This document shows, one piece after another, positions 35,101 through 42,843 of a stretch of DNA of 64,000 nucleotides. The notes under the pieces were generated by a model, which was given only the letters and a program-made list of their open reading frames with translations, was not told where the DNA came from and did no database searches. Each line of letters opens with the position of its first letter. The first letter of the stretch is position 1. A program made the position numbers and the translations under genes. The stretch is from Rikenellaceae bacterium (lineage in GTDB: Bacteria; Bacteroidota; Bacteroidia; Bacteroidales; Rikenellaceae). The stretch is from assembly GCA_017936385.1 (NCBI GenBank), contig JAGBFQ010000035.1:31714-95713 (forward strand), written 5' to 3'.

Positions 35101-35409
35101 AGTTTGGTCTTCCATACCGAGGTACGAAACCATAAGTTTGTCGTTTGCACCCACTCGCAGTTCGAACGTACCCTCGGCGTCGGTAATCACACCCTGTGTT
35201 GTCACAGTTGAGATAATCGTTACACCTACAAGCGGTTGACCTGCTTCGTCCAAGACTCTACCCGACACTTTTCGCTGTTGCTCGGCTTCCGAGTGCGATG
35301 GTGCGGCGGTAGCGCCGACTGCGAGAGTCAGCATTGCGCCCAACATACACACGCACGAAACCATCCTACGCAACCACGAAGTGCTACTACTGGTGTTAGT
35401 TTTGTTCAT
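32170..35409 (-). CDS. SusC/RagA family TonB-linked outer-membrane transporter
   Basis: The 1079-residue protein has a signal peptide (~1-37) and a carboxypeptidase-regulatory-like domain (KVSGRVLDEAGQPLVGVTII). Next come the TonB box region (EEVTVVAFGTQKK), a plug domain (~120-235, with YGSKGANGVISVTTKRG) and a long beta-barrel. It ends in Phe (IGLQVQF). It imports oligosaccharides together with the SusD-like lipoprotein, powered by TonB. It heads a four-gene operon with a ~195-base 5' UTR. No glycoside hydrolase, sigma/anti-sigma pair or hybrid sensor lies next to it. Confidence 0.96.
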   Translation of the reverse strand: MNKTNTSSSTSWLRRMVSCVCMLGAMLTLAVGATAAPSHSEAEQQRKVSGRVLDEAGQPLVGVTIISTVTTQGVITDAEGTFELRVGANDKLMVSYLGMEDQTVEVGDKNYIEVTMVSQASAMEEVTVVAFGTQKKESVVASITAVSPKDLKVPSGNLTSALAGRMAGLISYQQSGEPGADNAKFFVRGVTSFGYSQDPLILLDGFEISTDDLAAVESDNIEQFVILKDATAAALYGSKGANGVISVTTKRGREGPAKVFFRHESMFSTPTQIPDAVDGVTYMQLYNEAYTNDFPGKAPRYTAQKILNTRNNVNPYAYPNVDWYNEMFENFAYNMRFTVNVSGGGKVVNYYVSGTYVNENGVLKNNRLNNFKNNVQVDRFNITAKVNVNITKTTKLEVNMQSVFKNYGGPNNSAGTGEGSDSNASDATVVFNNVWRGNPIEFPKYYSTEYLFGDNADELKSMPGRVLFGKDLAGSMTNPYAEMVKGYKDGFNNTIISMFTLNQDLKFVTPGLAAHAKVNIKNYSAYESRRSYSPWYYTLDEFDEFENKYSLMQVGGDGNTTLGDASTTRETTSKLYFEAGVTYSRTFKDAHEVNAVLLYTQEENKKSGTSDIRTIQAALPSRNQGIRFRATYAYKGRYMVEGSLTYNGSEKFAEKYRWGLFPSVGVGYMISNEDFWQPVSRYINKLKLRYSWGTVGNDNIASESDRFMFLSSITGGGSGYTANSLGTSHYGSYNIERMANETITWEVATKQNIGFDMSLFNAVDIMVEYFTEKRSGIYQQRTSIPASTGLSGNDLYGNVGAAKSHGVDASVDINYSFNKDAFISGRFNFTYAKSEVTEKDEPAYKESLKHLSRVGYPAAQSWGYIAERLFIDAADVANSPKQEVADAAVVQAGDIKYKDINGDGIVNSNDQVALGFPTYSPEINYGFGLSGGYKSFDLSFFFQGQGRGSFFISPGDIVPFAGYRNCLQYIADSHWSPNNPVAHAFWPRLSTGTATNNMVSNSTWWLRNSSFLRLKSVELGYSIAPKILKKTPIKQFRVYAQGSNLFVLSGFKLWDPEMGSNGLGYPLQRVYSIGLQVQF

Positions 35410-35606
35410 AGTGTTTCAGAATTAGTTAAAAATTTATGTTAATTAGTTGTTTATTTTAAGTCACTTTTCCAGCCGCCCCAACCCTCTGTAATACAACGCA
35501 ATAGCGACATCGAGCACCAAACTCCCGACCCTTTTTCGAGGGTCGCCAGCGGCTTCGACTTCGTCTATTTTTCGTACTCTCAGGTGCTTTTGGAGCACAC
35601 TTTTAG
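35410..35606 (-). other. Long 5' untranslated region of the SusC/D operon
   Basis: The distance from the predicted start site to the susC-like ATG is about 195 bases. In the RNA, GUGCUCCAAAAGCAC and CGACCCUCGAAAAAGGGUCG form hairpins, and the last 50 bases before the ATG are A+U-rich. Post-transcriptional control, for instance by a small RNA, is plausible but not shown. Confidence 0.5.
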
Positions 35607-35610
35607 TTCC

Positions 35611-35641
35611 CAAAGGTAACTATTTTTTTTGATTCGACAAA
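35611..35641 (-). promoter_or_regulatory. Promoter of the SusC/D operon
   Basis: On the minus strand TTTG (35638-35641) and TACCTTTG (35611-35618) are spaced by 19 bases, an exact match to the housekeeping consensus. This argues against purely ECF-sigma-driven expression. Confidence 0.75.
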
Positions 35642-35732
35642 CTTTTCTTACTCTTTATTATCGACTTTTTGCACTTGTAGCTGTGATTAGGGGCTATTTT
35701 CGGGGCAACTTCTGATACGAAATAACAAGAAA

Positions 35733-35761
35733 GAGTGTCTAAACAAGATGTTTAGACACTC
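35733..35761 (-). terminator. Terminator of the M16 peptidase gene
   Basis: GAGTGTCTAAAC pairs perfectly with GTTTAGACACTC around AAGAT. On the minus strand a T-rich stretch follows. Confidence 0.85.
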
Positions 35762-35835
35762 TCTGTTTTATTTACTTTTTTCGGCGGAAAATTTTCTTAC
35801 GACAGAAATTTTCCAAAAACAACCGAAAACAGTTT

Positions 35836-38757
35836 CTAATATCCAAAAATCTCCTCAGCCGAAACCCTCTCGACAGAACCTACCGTACCGAGGTACTCCA
35901 TGTCGATGTCGTCGGTATCGCCCAATATCATATAGGTATAATCCAAACCTTTCACGCGGCTCTGTTGGTATGCTTTCACATCTTCGAGGGTAAGTGTTTG
36001 CAGGGCGCTGTAAATTTTCTCGGCGCGGTCGTAATCGATACCCAGCTCTACGGCAGCCATATAGGCGTTGAGAACGCCGGTTTTGGTGGTACGCGAAGTG
36101 CGGTACGATGCGATGAGCGACTCTTTGGCCAATTGGAAAGCGGCTTCACTCTCGGGCATCTGCTCGATAATCTCGGCGAAAGCGGCCATAGCTTGAGCCA
36201 TTTTGTCGTTTTGCGTAGCGATGAAAGCCGCATAGGTGTAGGGTTTGCCAAGTTTGTAGGGTGCCGACATGCTTGCAGCCGACGAGTAGGCCAGACCGCG
36301 AGCCTCGCGCATCTCTTGGAACACGATGCTGTTCATTCCGCCACCGAAATATTGGTTGTAGAGGGTCAGCACGGCATCTTCCTCGGGGTTGAACTCTCCG
36401 CCAAGGTTCGAAATTTGCGAATAGTAGATTTGGGGCGACTCGTAGTGAGCCACAACTACGCGGTTACCTTCGGTAGGAAGGGGTGCGAAGTCGTTTTTAA
36501 CGGGATAGTCGGCCAAAGTCTCGGCGCACTTGTGGTGTGCATTGAGATTTTCGAGCAGTTCGGCCTTGTCTTGCGGACCATAATATAATATGGTATGCTT
36601 GATTCCTGTGAGCGAAGCTACCTTCTTCAACAACTCCTCCGAGGTAACGTTCACCAATCGTTCGTTCGACACGGTAACAGCCTTTACATACTCGAGGCCA
36701 TAGGTTGCATAACGGCGAAGTGCCTGATAAGAAGCATTTTGCTGCAACTTGCTGTCGGCACGGCCCTTCAACACGTCATATTTAAGCATGGTCAGAATTT
36801 GGTCATTTGCCACAGCTCCGTTCATCAGCGACTCGGTGATTTGCATAGCTTTGGCCATATTTTCCGACAGACCACTGATGGTTACCATCGCCTTGTCATC
36901 GCTAATTCTAAAGCCATACGAGCAGGCGATACCATACATCTCGGCAGCAATTTGCTCGGCCGTTTGCGACTCGGTGCCCAGATAACTCATATAGGTCAGC
37001 GCAAGGTCCATTTCGGGGTCATCCGTCTTGCCGAAGTCATAGACATAGTTGAGCGTAAACAGGTCGGTAGTTTCATTCTCCTTGTAGAGCACTTCGACGC
37101 CGTTTGCGGTCTCAAAACGGTCCATATCTCGTTCAAAATCAACAAATACAGGTTCTATAGGTTTCACCTCCGAAGCCAGCACCTCTTGCAGGAATGCACT
37201 CTGTTTGTCGCGGTTGGTGAGGATGGGGGTGATTTCGGGTTTGGGCATGCGCACGATGTTTTTGTCCTCGCCCTGACGTTTGTAGACTACCACAAAGTTG
37301 TCGCGGCGCATCTTGGCATTCACAAAGTCGATGATTTGCTGTTTGGTAACCTTTGCCATGTTGTCGATTTGGGCGAAGGCGTAATCGAGCGGAATCTCGT
37401 TGGCAAACGACTGCACGTAGAAGTGTGCGCGACCGTCGTTACTATCGAACTCGCTCATGCGACCAGCCTTGTAGTTGGCTACGGTTGCGGCTATCAACTC
37501 CTCCGAGAACTCGCCACGACGCAGTTTGTCAACCTCACCGAGCAGCAACTCGGCAACCTCCTCAAGAGTTTGACCCTGTTTTGGCATACCAGCAACACCG
37601 ATAAAGCCATAGTCGCTCAAGTGGTTTTGCATGGCATACGACATCAGCGTACGTTGTTGTTGGTTGATGTTCATATCAATCAGACCGGCTTGTCCGTTGT
37701 AGAGAATCGAAGTCACCAGCGGCACCATGTAGTAATCCTCGGTGGTGGGAGCTCCCGTACGCCATGCCAGCGCAACGTTCTGAGCATCAACACCCCAAAC
37801 CTCTTTCACAACGGGTTCCGTAAACTCGGGTTCGGGTTCGAAAGCCAACTCGGGCAGATTCTCGTTGGGGGTCATGTCGCCGAAGTACTTAACAATCACG
37901 TCCATCGCTTGGTCGGGGTCGACATCACCACTGATACAGATGGCCATATTGTTGGGCACGTAGTATGTTTTGTAGTAGTTCTTGATGTTGGTAATCGACG
38001 GATTCTTAAGGTGTTCCTGCGAACCGAGCGTAGTTTGAGTACCATAGGGATGGTGAGGATAGAGTCCCGCCATAAGGTTCTCAAGCACCTTACGATTATC
38101 TTTGGTGAGCGACATATTTTTCTCCTCATAGACGGTCTCAAGCTCGGTGTGGAAACTACGAATCACATTGTGTTTGAAACGGTCCGACTGGATTTTTGCC
38201 CAATTATCGAGTTGGTTCGAGGGAATATTCTCTTGATACACAGTCATATCGTTCGACGTGTAGGCGTTGGTACCCTCGGCGCCGATGGCCGACATCAGTT
38301 TGTCGTATTCGTTGGCAATGCTGTATTTCGAGGCCTCGTAGCTTACCGAGTCGATTTGGCGGTAAAGCTCTTTGCGAGCCGCCTCATCCTCGGTTTTTCG
38401 ATAAACCTCAAAGAGTTGCTCGATTTGGTCGAGCAGCACCTTCTCGGCAGCGTAGTCCGAAGTTCCGTAATTTTCGGTACCTTTGAACATCAAGTGCTCG
38501 AAGTAGTGAGCCAAACCGGTAGTTTCAGCAGGGTCGTTTTTGCTACCCACACGCACTGCGATGTAGGTTTGCACACGCGGCTCCTCACGGTTGATGGTCA
38601 TGTAGACCTTCAGGCCGTTGTCGAGGGTGTAGATACGTGTTTTAAGCGGGTCGCCCTCCACGGTGTCGTAGGAGTATTTCGAACCGCAAGCCAAGGTCGT
38701 CATTGCGACGAGAGCCAGGAGCAGAAGTTTTTTCAGATTCATCTTATATAGTTTCAT
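35836..38757 (-). CDS. M16 family zinc metallopeptidase lipoprotein
   Basis: The 973-residue protein is a pitrilysin/insulinase-type protease with two M16 halves in one chain. The first half has the inverted zinc motif HYFEHLMF (HxxEH, ~residues 84-88) with a downstream Glu in ETVYEEKNMS. The second half (~530-950) lacks the motif, as usual. The N-terminus MNLKKLLLLALVAMTTLAC is a lipoprotein signal peptide; it starts at the second Met (38742), 15 bases inside the annotated start, which is equally possible. It probably degrades peptides in the envelope. It is monocistronic or coupled to the DUF456 gene just upstream (13-base gap). Confidence 0.93.
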   Translation of the reverse strand: MKLYKMNLKKLLLLALVAMTTLACGSKYSYDTVEGDPLKTRIYTLDNGLKVYMTINREEPRVQTYIAVRVGSKNDPAETTGLAHYFEHLMFKGTENYGTSDYAAEKVLLDQIEQLFEVYRKTEDEAARKELYRQIDSVSYEASKYSIANEYDKLMSAIGAEGTNAYTSNDMTVYQENIPSNQLDNWAKIQSDRFKHNVIRSFHTELETVYEEKNMSLTKDNRKVLENLMAGLYPHHPYGTQTTLGSQEHLKNPSITNIKNYYKTYYVPNNMAICISGDVDPDQAMDVIVKYFGDMTPNENLPELAFEPEPEFTEPVVKEVWGVDAQNVALAWRTGAPTTEDYYMVPLVTSILYNGQAGLIDMNINQQQRTLMSYAMQNHLSDYGFIGVAGMPKQGQTLEEVAELLLGEVDKLRRGEFSEELIAATVANYKAGRMSEFDSNDGRAHFYVQSFANEIPLDYAFAQIDNMAKVTKQQIIDFVNAKMRRDNFVVVYKRQGEDKNIVRMPKPEITPILTNRDKQSAFLQEVLASEVKPIEPVFVDFERDMDRFETANGVEVLYKENETTDLFTLNYVYDFGKTDDPEMDLALTYMSYLGTESQTAEQIAAEMYGIACSYGFRISDDKAMVTISGLSENMAKAMQITESLMNGAVANDQILTMLKYDVLKGRADSKLQQNASYQALRRYATYGLEYVKAVTVSNERLVNVTSEELLKKVASLTGIKHTILYYGPQDKAELLENLNAHHKCAETLADYPVKNDFAPLPTEGNRVVVAHYESPQIYYSQISNLGGEFNPEEDAVLTLYNQYFGGGMNSIVFQEMREARGLAYSSAASMSAPYKLGKPYTYAAFIATQNDKMAQAMAAFAEIIEQMPESEAAFQLAKESLIASYRTSRTTKTGVLNAYMAAVELGIDYDRAEKIYSALQTLTLEDVKAYQQSRVKGLDYTYMILGDTDDIDMEYLGTVGSVERVSAEEIFGY

Positions 38758-38770
38758 TTTTGAATTTCAA

Positions 38771-39259
38771 CTAATTTTCAATCAGCACCTTGATTATATA
38801 GTACAGCATCACGCTCGAGGTGATGAGCTTAATTCCCGTGCCGAGCAGGAACGCCACAAACGAACCCACGGCCACCTTCAACGCATGTTGTTTGGACTTG
38901 GTTCTATCCCACAGCAGTTCGCCAATGAATGCGCCCAAGAACGGACACAAAATCAATCCCCAAGGCGGCAACACGAAGAATCCCGCAATCACACCCGCCA
39001 TCGAACCGCGCTTGGCGTAGGGAGAACCGCCGAACTTCGAGGTCATAACCGCGGGCAGGTAGTAGTCTGCCAACTGCACGACCACCGTCACCACACCCCA
39101 CGCAATCATAAAAGTCCACGAGAAGGGGTGGTAACTTGTCAGAGCCAGCAGCACGCAACCCACATAGGTAAGCGGAGCACCCGGCAACACGGGCAGAACG
39201 CATCCTGCCACGCCCACAACGCCGCACAAGACGGCCATTATTTCCAAAAAAGTCTCCAT
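38771..39259 (-). CDS. DUF456 family membrane protein
   Basis: The 162-residue protein has about five hydrophobic segments and the glycine-rich pattern of DUF456 (VVGVAGCVLPVLPGAPLTYVG near the N-terminus and LPPWGLILCPFLGAFIGELLW in the middle). The function of the family is unknown. The ATG at 39259 (METFLEIMAVL) is chosen over an upstream in-frame ATG that falls within the repeat element. It lies directly downstream of copy 1 of the ~200-bp repeat and 13 bases before the M16 gene. Confidence 0.85.
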   Translation of the reverse strand: METFLEIMAVLCGVVGVAGCVLPVLPGAPLTYVGCVLLALTSYHPFSWTFMIAWGVVTVVVQLADYYLPAVMTSKFGGSPYAKRGSMAGVIAGFFVLPPWGLILCPFLGAFIGELLWDRTKSKQHALKVAVGSFVAFLLGTGIKLITSSVMLYYIIKVLIEN

Positions 39260-39266
39260 TTTTTTT

Positions 39267-39464
39267 AATTCACAATGCACAATTCACAATGCACAATTAG
39301 GGAGATTAGTGATAGTGCTTTTCTTTTTGATTCGTCAATGAATCAAAGATGACTGCATCCGAGGATTTTTATAACTACTCTATATATCCCTGCATGGGAT
39401 ATATAGAGTAGTTAATCCCCCGGTTTGCGGGTCGTTTTTGGTTCTTTTGTCGACACAAAAGAAC
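39267..39464 (-). repeat. ~200-bp structured repeat element, copy 1
   Basis: Read on the minus strand this element begins with the hairpin GTTCTTTTGT-gtcg-ACAAAAGAAC, then CCAAAAACGACCCGCAAACC and a GGGGG run. A perfect 18-bp hairpin follows (arms 39373-39390 and 39396-39413), then TCCTCGGAT and a tail of repeated AATTGTGCATTGTG. A second copy in the opposite orientation is at 44560-44755. The two long hairpins differ by compensating changes (A-T to G-C), which indicates selection on base pairing. Confidence 0.85.
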
Positions 39465-39474
39465 AATAGCAACT

Positions 39475-39828
39475 CTACTTAATCAACCTATTTGTCGCGG
39501 TGTCTGGGAACACCACCCACGGCTCAAAACTCTTGGCCTCCTCAAAGTCCATACGGGCGTACGACATAATGATTACCTTGTCGCCCACGCTCACCAAGCG
39601 AGCCGCCGCGCCATTGAGCGAAATCACGCCACTGCCGCGCATACCTTTTATTATATACGTCTCCAGACGCGAACCGTTGTCAATATCCACCACCTGCACC
39701 TTCTCGCCTGCAATCAGGTTGGCAGCGTCCATCAAATCCTCGTCGATGGTTATACTGCCCACATAATTCAAGTCGGCCTGCGTTACGGTCACGCGGTGTA
39801 TTTTGCTCTTCAAAACCTCGATTGTCAT
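39475..39828 (-). CDS. panD: Aspartate 1-decarboxylase
   Basis: PanD makes beta-alanine from aspartate for pantothenate synthesis. The 117-residue proenzyme has the self-cleavage site Gly-Ser in NYVGSITID (Ser ~25, which becomes the pyruvoyl group), and NGAAARL in the C-terminal half. It overlaps panC by four bases (ATGA), so the two are translationally coupled. Downstream, 11 bases after the stop, lies repeat copy 1. Confidence 0.96.
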   Translation of the reverse strand: MTIEVLKSKIHRVTVTQADLNYVGSITIDEDLMDAANLIAGEKVQVVDIDNGSRLETYIIKGMRGSGVISLNGAAARLVSVGDKVIIMSYARMDFEEAKSFEPWVVFPDTATNRLIK

Positions 39829-40670
39829 ACCATTCTCATATTATCAATCAAACGAACATCGCCAGCTTGCACGGCCACACAGCATTGGATGCAGCCACCC
39901 TCGGCCACCGACCACGACTCCACCCTCTCGAGCGAAGTGCCGTCCACAATCTGCACATAAATCACACGGAGCAAACCTCCACGCTCAATGGATTCAGTCA
40001 CAAGTGTTTCCACCTCGGCAGGCGATTTCTCGCCAACAGCCGCCGCACCGGCACGCAACGCAGCACAGATATCGGGTGCCGCAGCGCGATACTCTGGGGT
40101 CAGCAGCGTGTTGCGCGACGAGAGAGCAAAACCGTCCTCACCGCGAACTATCGGACAGGGAACAATCTCAACATCGAGCGCCAACTGAGCCACCATAGCA
40201 CGAATGACCGCAATCTGTTGAAAATCCTTCTCGCCAAAGTAAGCTTTCGTCGGACGCACCATGTCGAACAGGCGACTCACCACCTGCGCCACACCGTTGA
40301 AGTGTCCGGGTCGAGTTGCTCCTTCCATCACCTTGTCGATGTTTCCGAAGTCGAACACTCGGGTGTCGGGCGTAGGATACATCTCCTCGACCGATGGCAT
40401 AAACACCACGTCGACACCTGCTGCACGAAGCATTTCGGCATCGGCCTCGGGGGTTCGGGGGTAGTTTTTCAAATCATTGGGGTCATTAAATTGGGTGGGG
40501 TTCACAAAAACGCTCACCACAACCACCGCACATTCACGGCGTGCACGCTCCACCAGCGAGATGTGTCCGCTGTGCAGTGCGCCCATCGTGGGAACAAATC
40601 CAACCTGCGAGCCATCCACTTCGGAGAGCTCTTGTCGAAGGTCCTGGACCGTATTAACTATTTTCATCAC
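39825..40670 (-). CDS. panC: Pantoate-beta-alanine ligase
   Basis: PanC joins pantoate and beta-alanine using ATP, giving pantothenate. The 281-residue protein shows [14 protein letters not shown] (HxGH, residues ~28-41), [16 protein letters not shown], and the KMSKS-like LSSRN. It is the first gene of a panC-panD pair, and panB is not in the window. A TAACTTTG -7 box is found upstream on the minus strand at 40708-40715. Confidence 0.97.
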   Translation of the reverse strand: MMKIVNTVQDLRQELSEVDGSQVGFVPTMGALHSGHISLVERARRECAVVVVSVFVNPTQFNDPNDLKNYPRTPEADAEMLRAAGVDVVFMPSVEEMYPTPDTRVFDFGNIDKVMEGATRPGHFNGVAQVVSRLFDMVRPTKAYFGEKDFQQIAVIRAMVAQLALDVEIVPCPIVRGEDGFALSSRNTLLTPEYRAAAPDICAALRAGAAAVGEKSPAEVETLVTESIERGGLLRVIYVQIVDGTSLERVESWSVAEGGCIQCCVAVQAGDVRLIDNMRMV

Positions 40671-40707
40671 AATCGAAATACTTAAACTTACGTTTAGATA
40701 TATGCCG

Positions 40708-40715
40708 CAAAGTTA
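40708..40715 (-). promoter_or_regulatory. -7 promoter element of panC-panD
   Basis: TAACTTTG on the minus strand, 38 bases upstream of panC. The -33 element is unclear. Confidence 0.45.
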
Positions 40716-40758
40716 GGAATTGATATTCAAAAAGCTAATTTTTTTGACAAAAAACATC

Positions 40759-40766
40759 TACCTTTG
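40759..40766 (+). promoter_or_regulatory. -7 promoter element of the M49 peptidase gene
   Basis: TACCTTTG on the plus strand, 26 bases before the ATG at 40792. No clear -33 is seen. Confidence 0.5.
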
Positions 40767-40791
40767 TAGCAAACAAAACTATTCACGCACC

Positions 40792-42843
40792 ATGAAAAAG
40801 CAAGTTATCTGTATAACAATGAGCATCTTAACCGCCGCAGGAGCTGCCCTGAGTCTTAGCTCTTGCAACACCGACAACACAACCAATGACCAAGATTTCG
40901 CTTGGGAAGTGGACAAATTCGACGACATTCGCGTGCTGCGATACACCGTCCCCGAGTTCGAATCACTGCCCGTCGAGCAGAAAGAGCTGATTTACTATCT
41001 CGGACAAGCAGCCCTGTGGGGACGCGACATCACCACCGACCAAAACTGCAAATGGAACTTGGCCGTACGACGCACCCTCGAAGGAATCTACACCACTTGG
41101 GAGGGCGACCGCTCGTCGGCCGAGTGGCTCGCACTTGAGAAATATCTCAAAAAAGTGTGGTTCGCCAACGGTATCCACCACCACTACTCGGGCGACAAGT
41201 TCACCCCCGAGTTCACTCCCGCGTTTTTTGCCGAGGTATACAACGCTACACCCGACGAGGCACTGCCGCTGGATGCCGCACCTCGCACCGAACTATTTGC
41301 TGTGCTTAACGACGTGATTTTCAACCCCGAGAGCTACGCTACACGCACCAACCAACGCGATGGCGAAGATGTAGTCGTAACTTCGGCCATCAACTTCCAC
41401 GAAGGACTCACCCAAGCCGAGGCCGAAGCCTACTACGCCTCGATTCAAGACCCCAAAGACCCGCGCCCCATCTCCTACGGTCTGAACTCCAAACTCGTCA
41501 AGGAGAACGGCAAAGTAGTAGAGCACACCTGGTATGAGGGTGGAATGTATGGCGCAGCTATCAAGAACATCACCTATTGGCTGGAGAAAGCCGCCAGCGT
41601 GGCTAACCCCACCCAAAAGAGAATCATCGAAACGCTTATTTCGTACTATCGCTCGGGCGACCTGCGCACCTTCGATGCCTACAACATTCTGTGGGTCGAG
41701 GACACCGTTTCGAGTGTGGACTTCGTGAACGGCTTTATCGAGACCTACAACGACCCGCTGGGTTACAAAGCAGGCTGGGAGTCGACCGTAAACTTCAAGG
41801 ATATGAACGCCACCACCCGCACCGAAATCATCAGCGAAAATGCACAATGGTTCGAAGACCACTCCCCCATCAACCCCGCTTTCCGTAAGGCCGAAGTTAA
41901 GGGCGTGTCGGCAAAGGTTATCACCGTTGCAATGCTTGGAGGCGAGTGCTACCCTGCAACCCCCATCGGCATCAACCTGCCCAACGCCGACTGGATTCGC
42001 AAGGAGTACGGCTCGAAATCGGTAACCATCGACAACATTACCTATGCCTATGGCAAAGCCGCCGAGGGTAACGGTTTCAACGAGGAGTTTATGCTGCGTG
42101 CCGAGGACCGCGAGCGTATCAAAGAGTTCGGCCGCACGGGCGACAACCTCCACACTGACCTGCACGAGTGCCTGGGTCACGGTTCGGGACAATTGGCCCC
42201 CGGCGTAAAAGGTGACGAACTCAAACAATACGGTTCGACTCTCGAGGAGGCTCGCGCCGACCTGTTCGGACTCTACTTCTTGGGCGATGCCAAGATGGTT
42301 GAATTGGGTCTGGTTCCCTCGTTCGAGGTGGCCAAAGCGCAATATGCCCACTACATTATGAACGGCATGATGACCCAGTTGGCACGCATCGAGCCGGGCA
42401 AAACCGTCGAGGAGGCTCACATGCGCAACCGTAAACTTATTGCCGAGTGGTGCTACGAGCGTGGCAAAGCCGACAACGTAATCGAGATGGTCAAGGAGAA
42501 CGGCAAAACCTATGTGGTAGTCAACGACTTCGAGGCACTGCGCGAGCTGTTCGGCGAGTTGCTCTACGAGGTTCAACGCATCAAGAGCGAGGGTGACTTC
42601 GAGGCTTGCCGCGACCTGGTTGAGCGCTACGCAGTCAATGTAGACCCAGAGCTGCACGCCGAAGTTTTGGAGCGCTACACGGCTCTCGGAATTGCCCCCT
42701 ACTCGGGCTTTGTGAACCCCACCTACGAACTCATAACCGAGGGCGACAAGGTGATTGATGTCAAAATCAACTACACCGAGGGCTACACCGAGCAAATGCT
42801 CCGCTACTCGAGCGACTACTCGCCACTTCCCACACTCAACTAA
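40792..42843 (+). CDS. Dipeptidyl-peptidase III-like (M49) lipoprotein
   Basis: The 683-residue protein starts MKKQVICITMSILTAAGAAL and has a lipobox (SSC), so it is predicted to be an envelope lipoprotein. The zinc site is of the M49 kind: HECLGHGSG (HExxxH, ~residue 458) and the downstream Glu in STLEEARADLFGLYF. DPP III enzymes remove dipeptides from the N-terminus of short peptides. The start at 40792 follows a -7 box and yields a proper signal peptide; the frame is open for 24 codons upstream. It is followed immediately by the M23 gene (stop and start overlap in TAATG). Confidence 0.92.
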   Translation: MKKQVICITMSILTAAGAALSLSSCNTDNTTNDQDFAWEVDKFDDIRVLRYTVPEFESLPVEQKELIYYLGQAALWGRDITTDQNCKWNLAVRRTLEGIYTTWEGDRSSAEWLALEKYLKKVWFANGIHHHYSGDKFTPEFTPAFFAEVYNATPDEALPLDAAPRTELFAVLNDVIFNPESYATRTNQRDGEDVVVTSAINFHEGLTQAEAEAYYASIQDPKDPRPISYGLNSKLVKENGKVVEHTWYEGGMYGAAIKNITYWLEKAASVANPTQKRIIETLISYYRSGDLRTFDAYNILWVEDTVSSVDFVNGFIETYNDPLGYKAGWESTVNFKDMNATTRTEIISENAQWFEDHSPINPAFRKAEVKGVSAKVITVAMLGGECYPATPIGINLPNADWIRKEYGSKSVTIDNITYAYGKAAEGNGFNEEFMLRAEDRERIKEFGRTGDNLHTDLHECLGHGSGQLAPGVKGDELKQYGSTLEEARADLFGLYFLGDAKMVELGLVPSFEVAKAQYAHYIMNGMMTQLARIEPGKTVEEAHMRNRKLIAEWCYERGKADNVIEMVKENGKTYVVVNDFEALRELFGELLYEVQRIKSEGDFEACRDLVERYAVNVDPELHAEVLERYTALGIAPYSGFVNPTYELITEGDKVIDVKINYTEGYTEQMLRYSSDYSPLPTLN

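Noticed and set aside
32176..35211. A 1011-codon open frame antisense to the SusC-like gene
   Set aside because: It is a by-product of codon choice in the real gene (few TTA, CTA and TCA codons). It has no promoter or homology, and the sense strand is an unmistakable SusC. Similar long antisense frames occur opposite typA, susD and the DUF4959 gene.
35464..35520. Short ORF in the susC leader encoding 19 codons with two Trp codons
   Set aside because: No sign of alternative pairings or a link to tryptophan. It is likely chance in a ~195-base leader.
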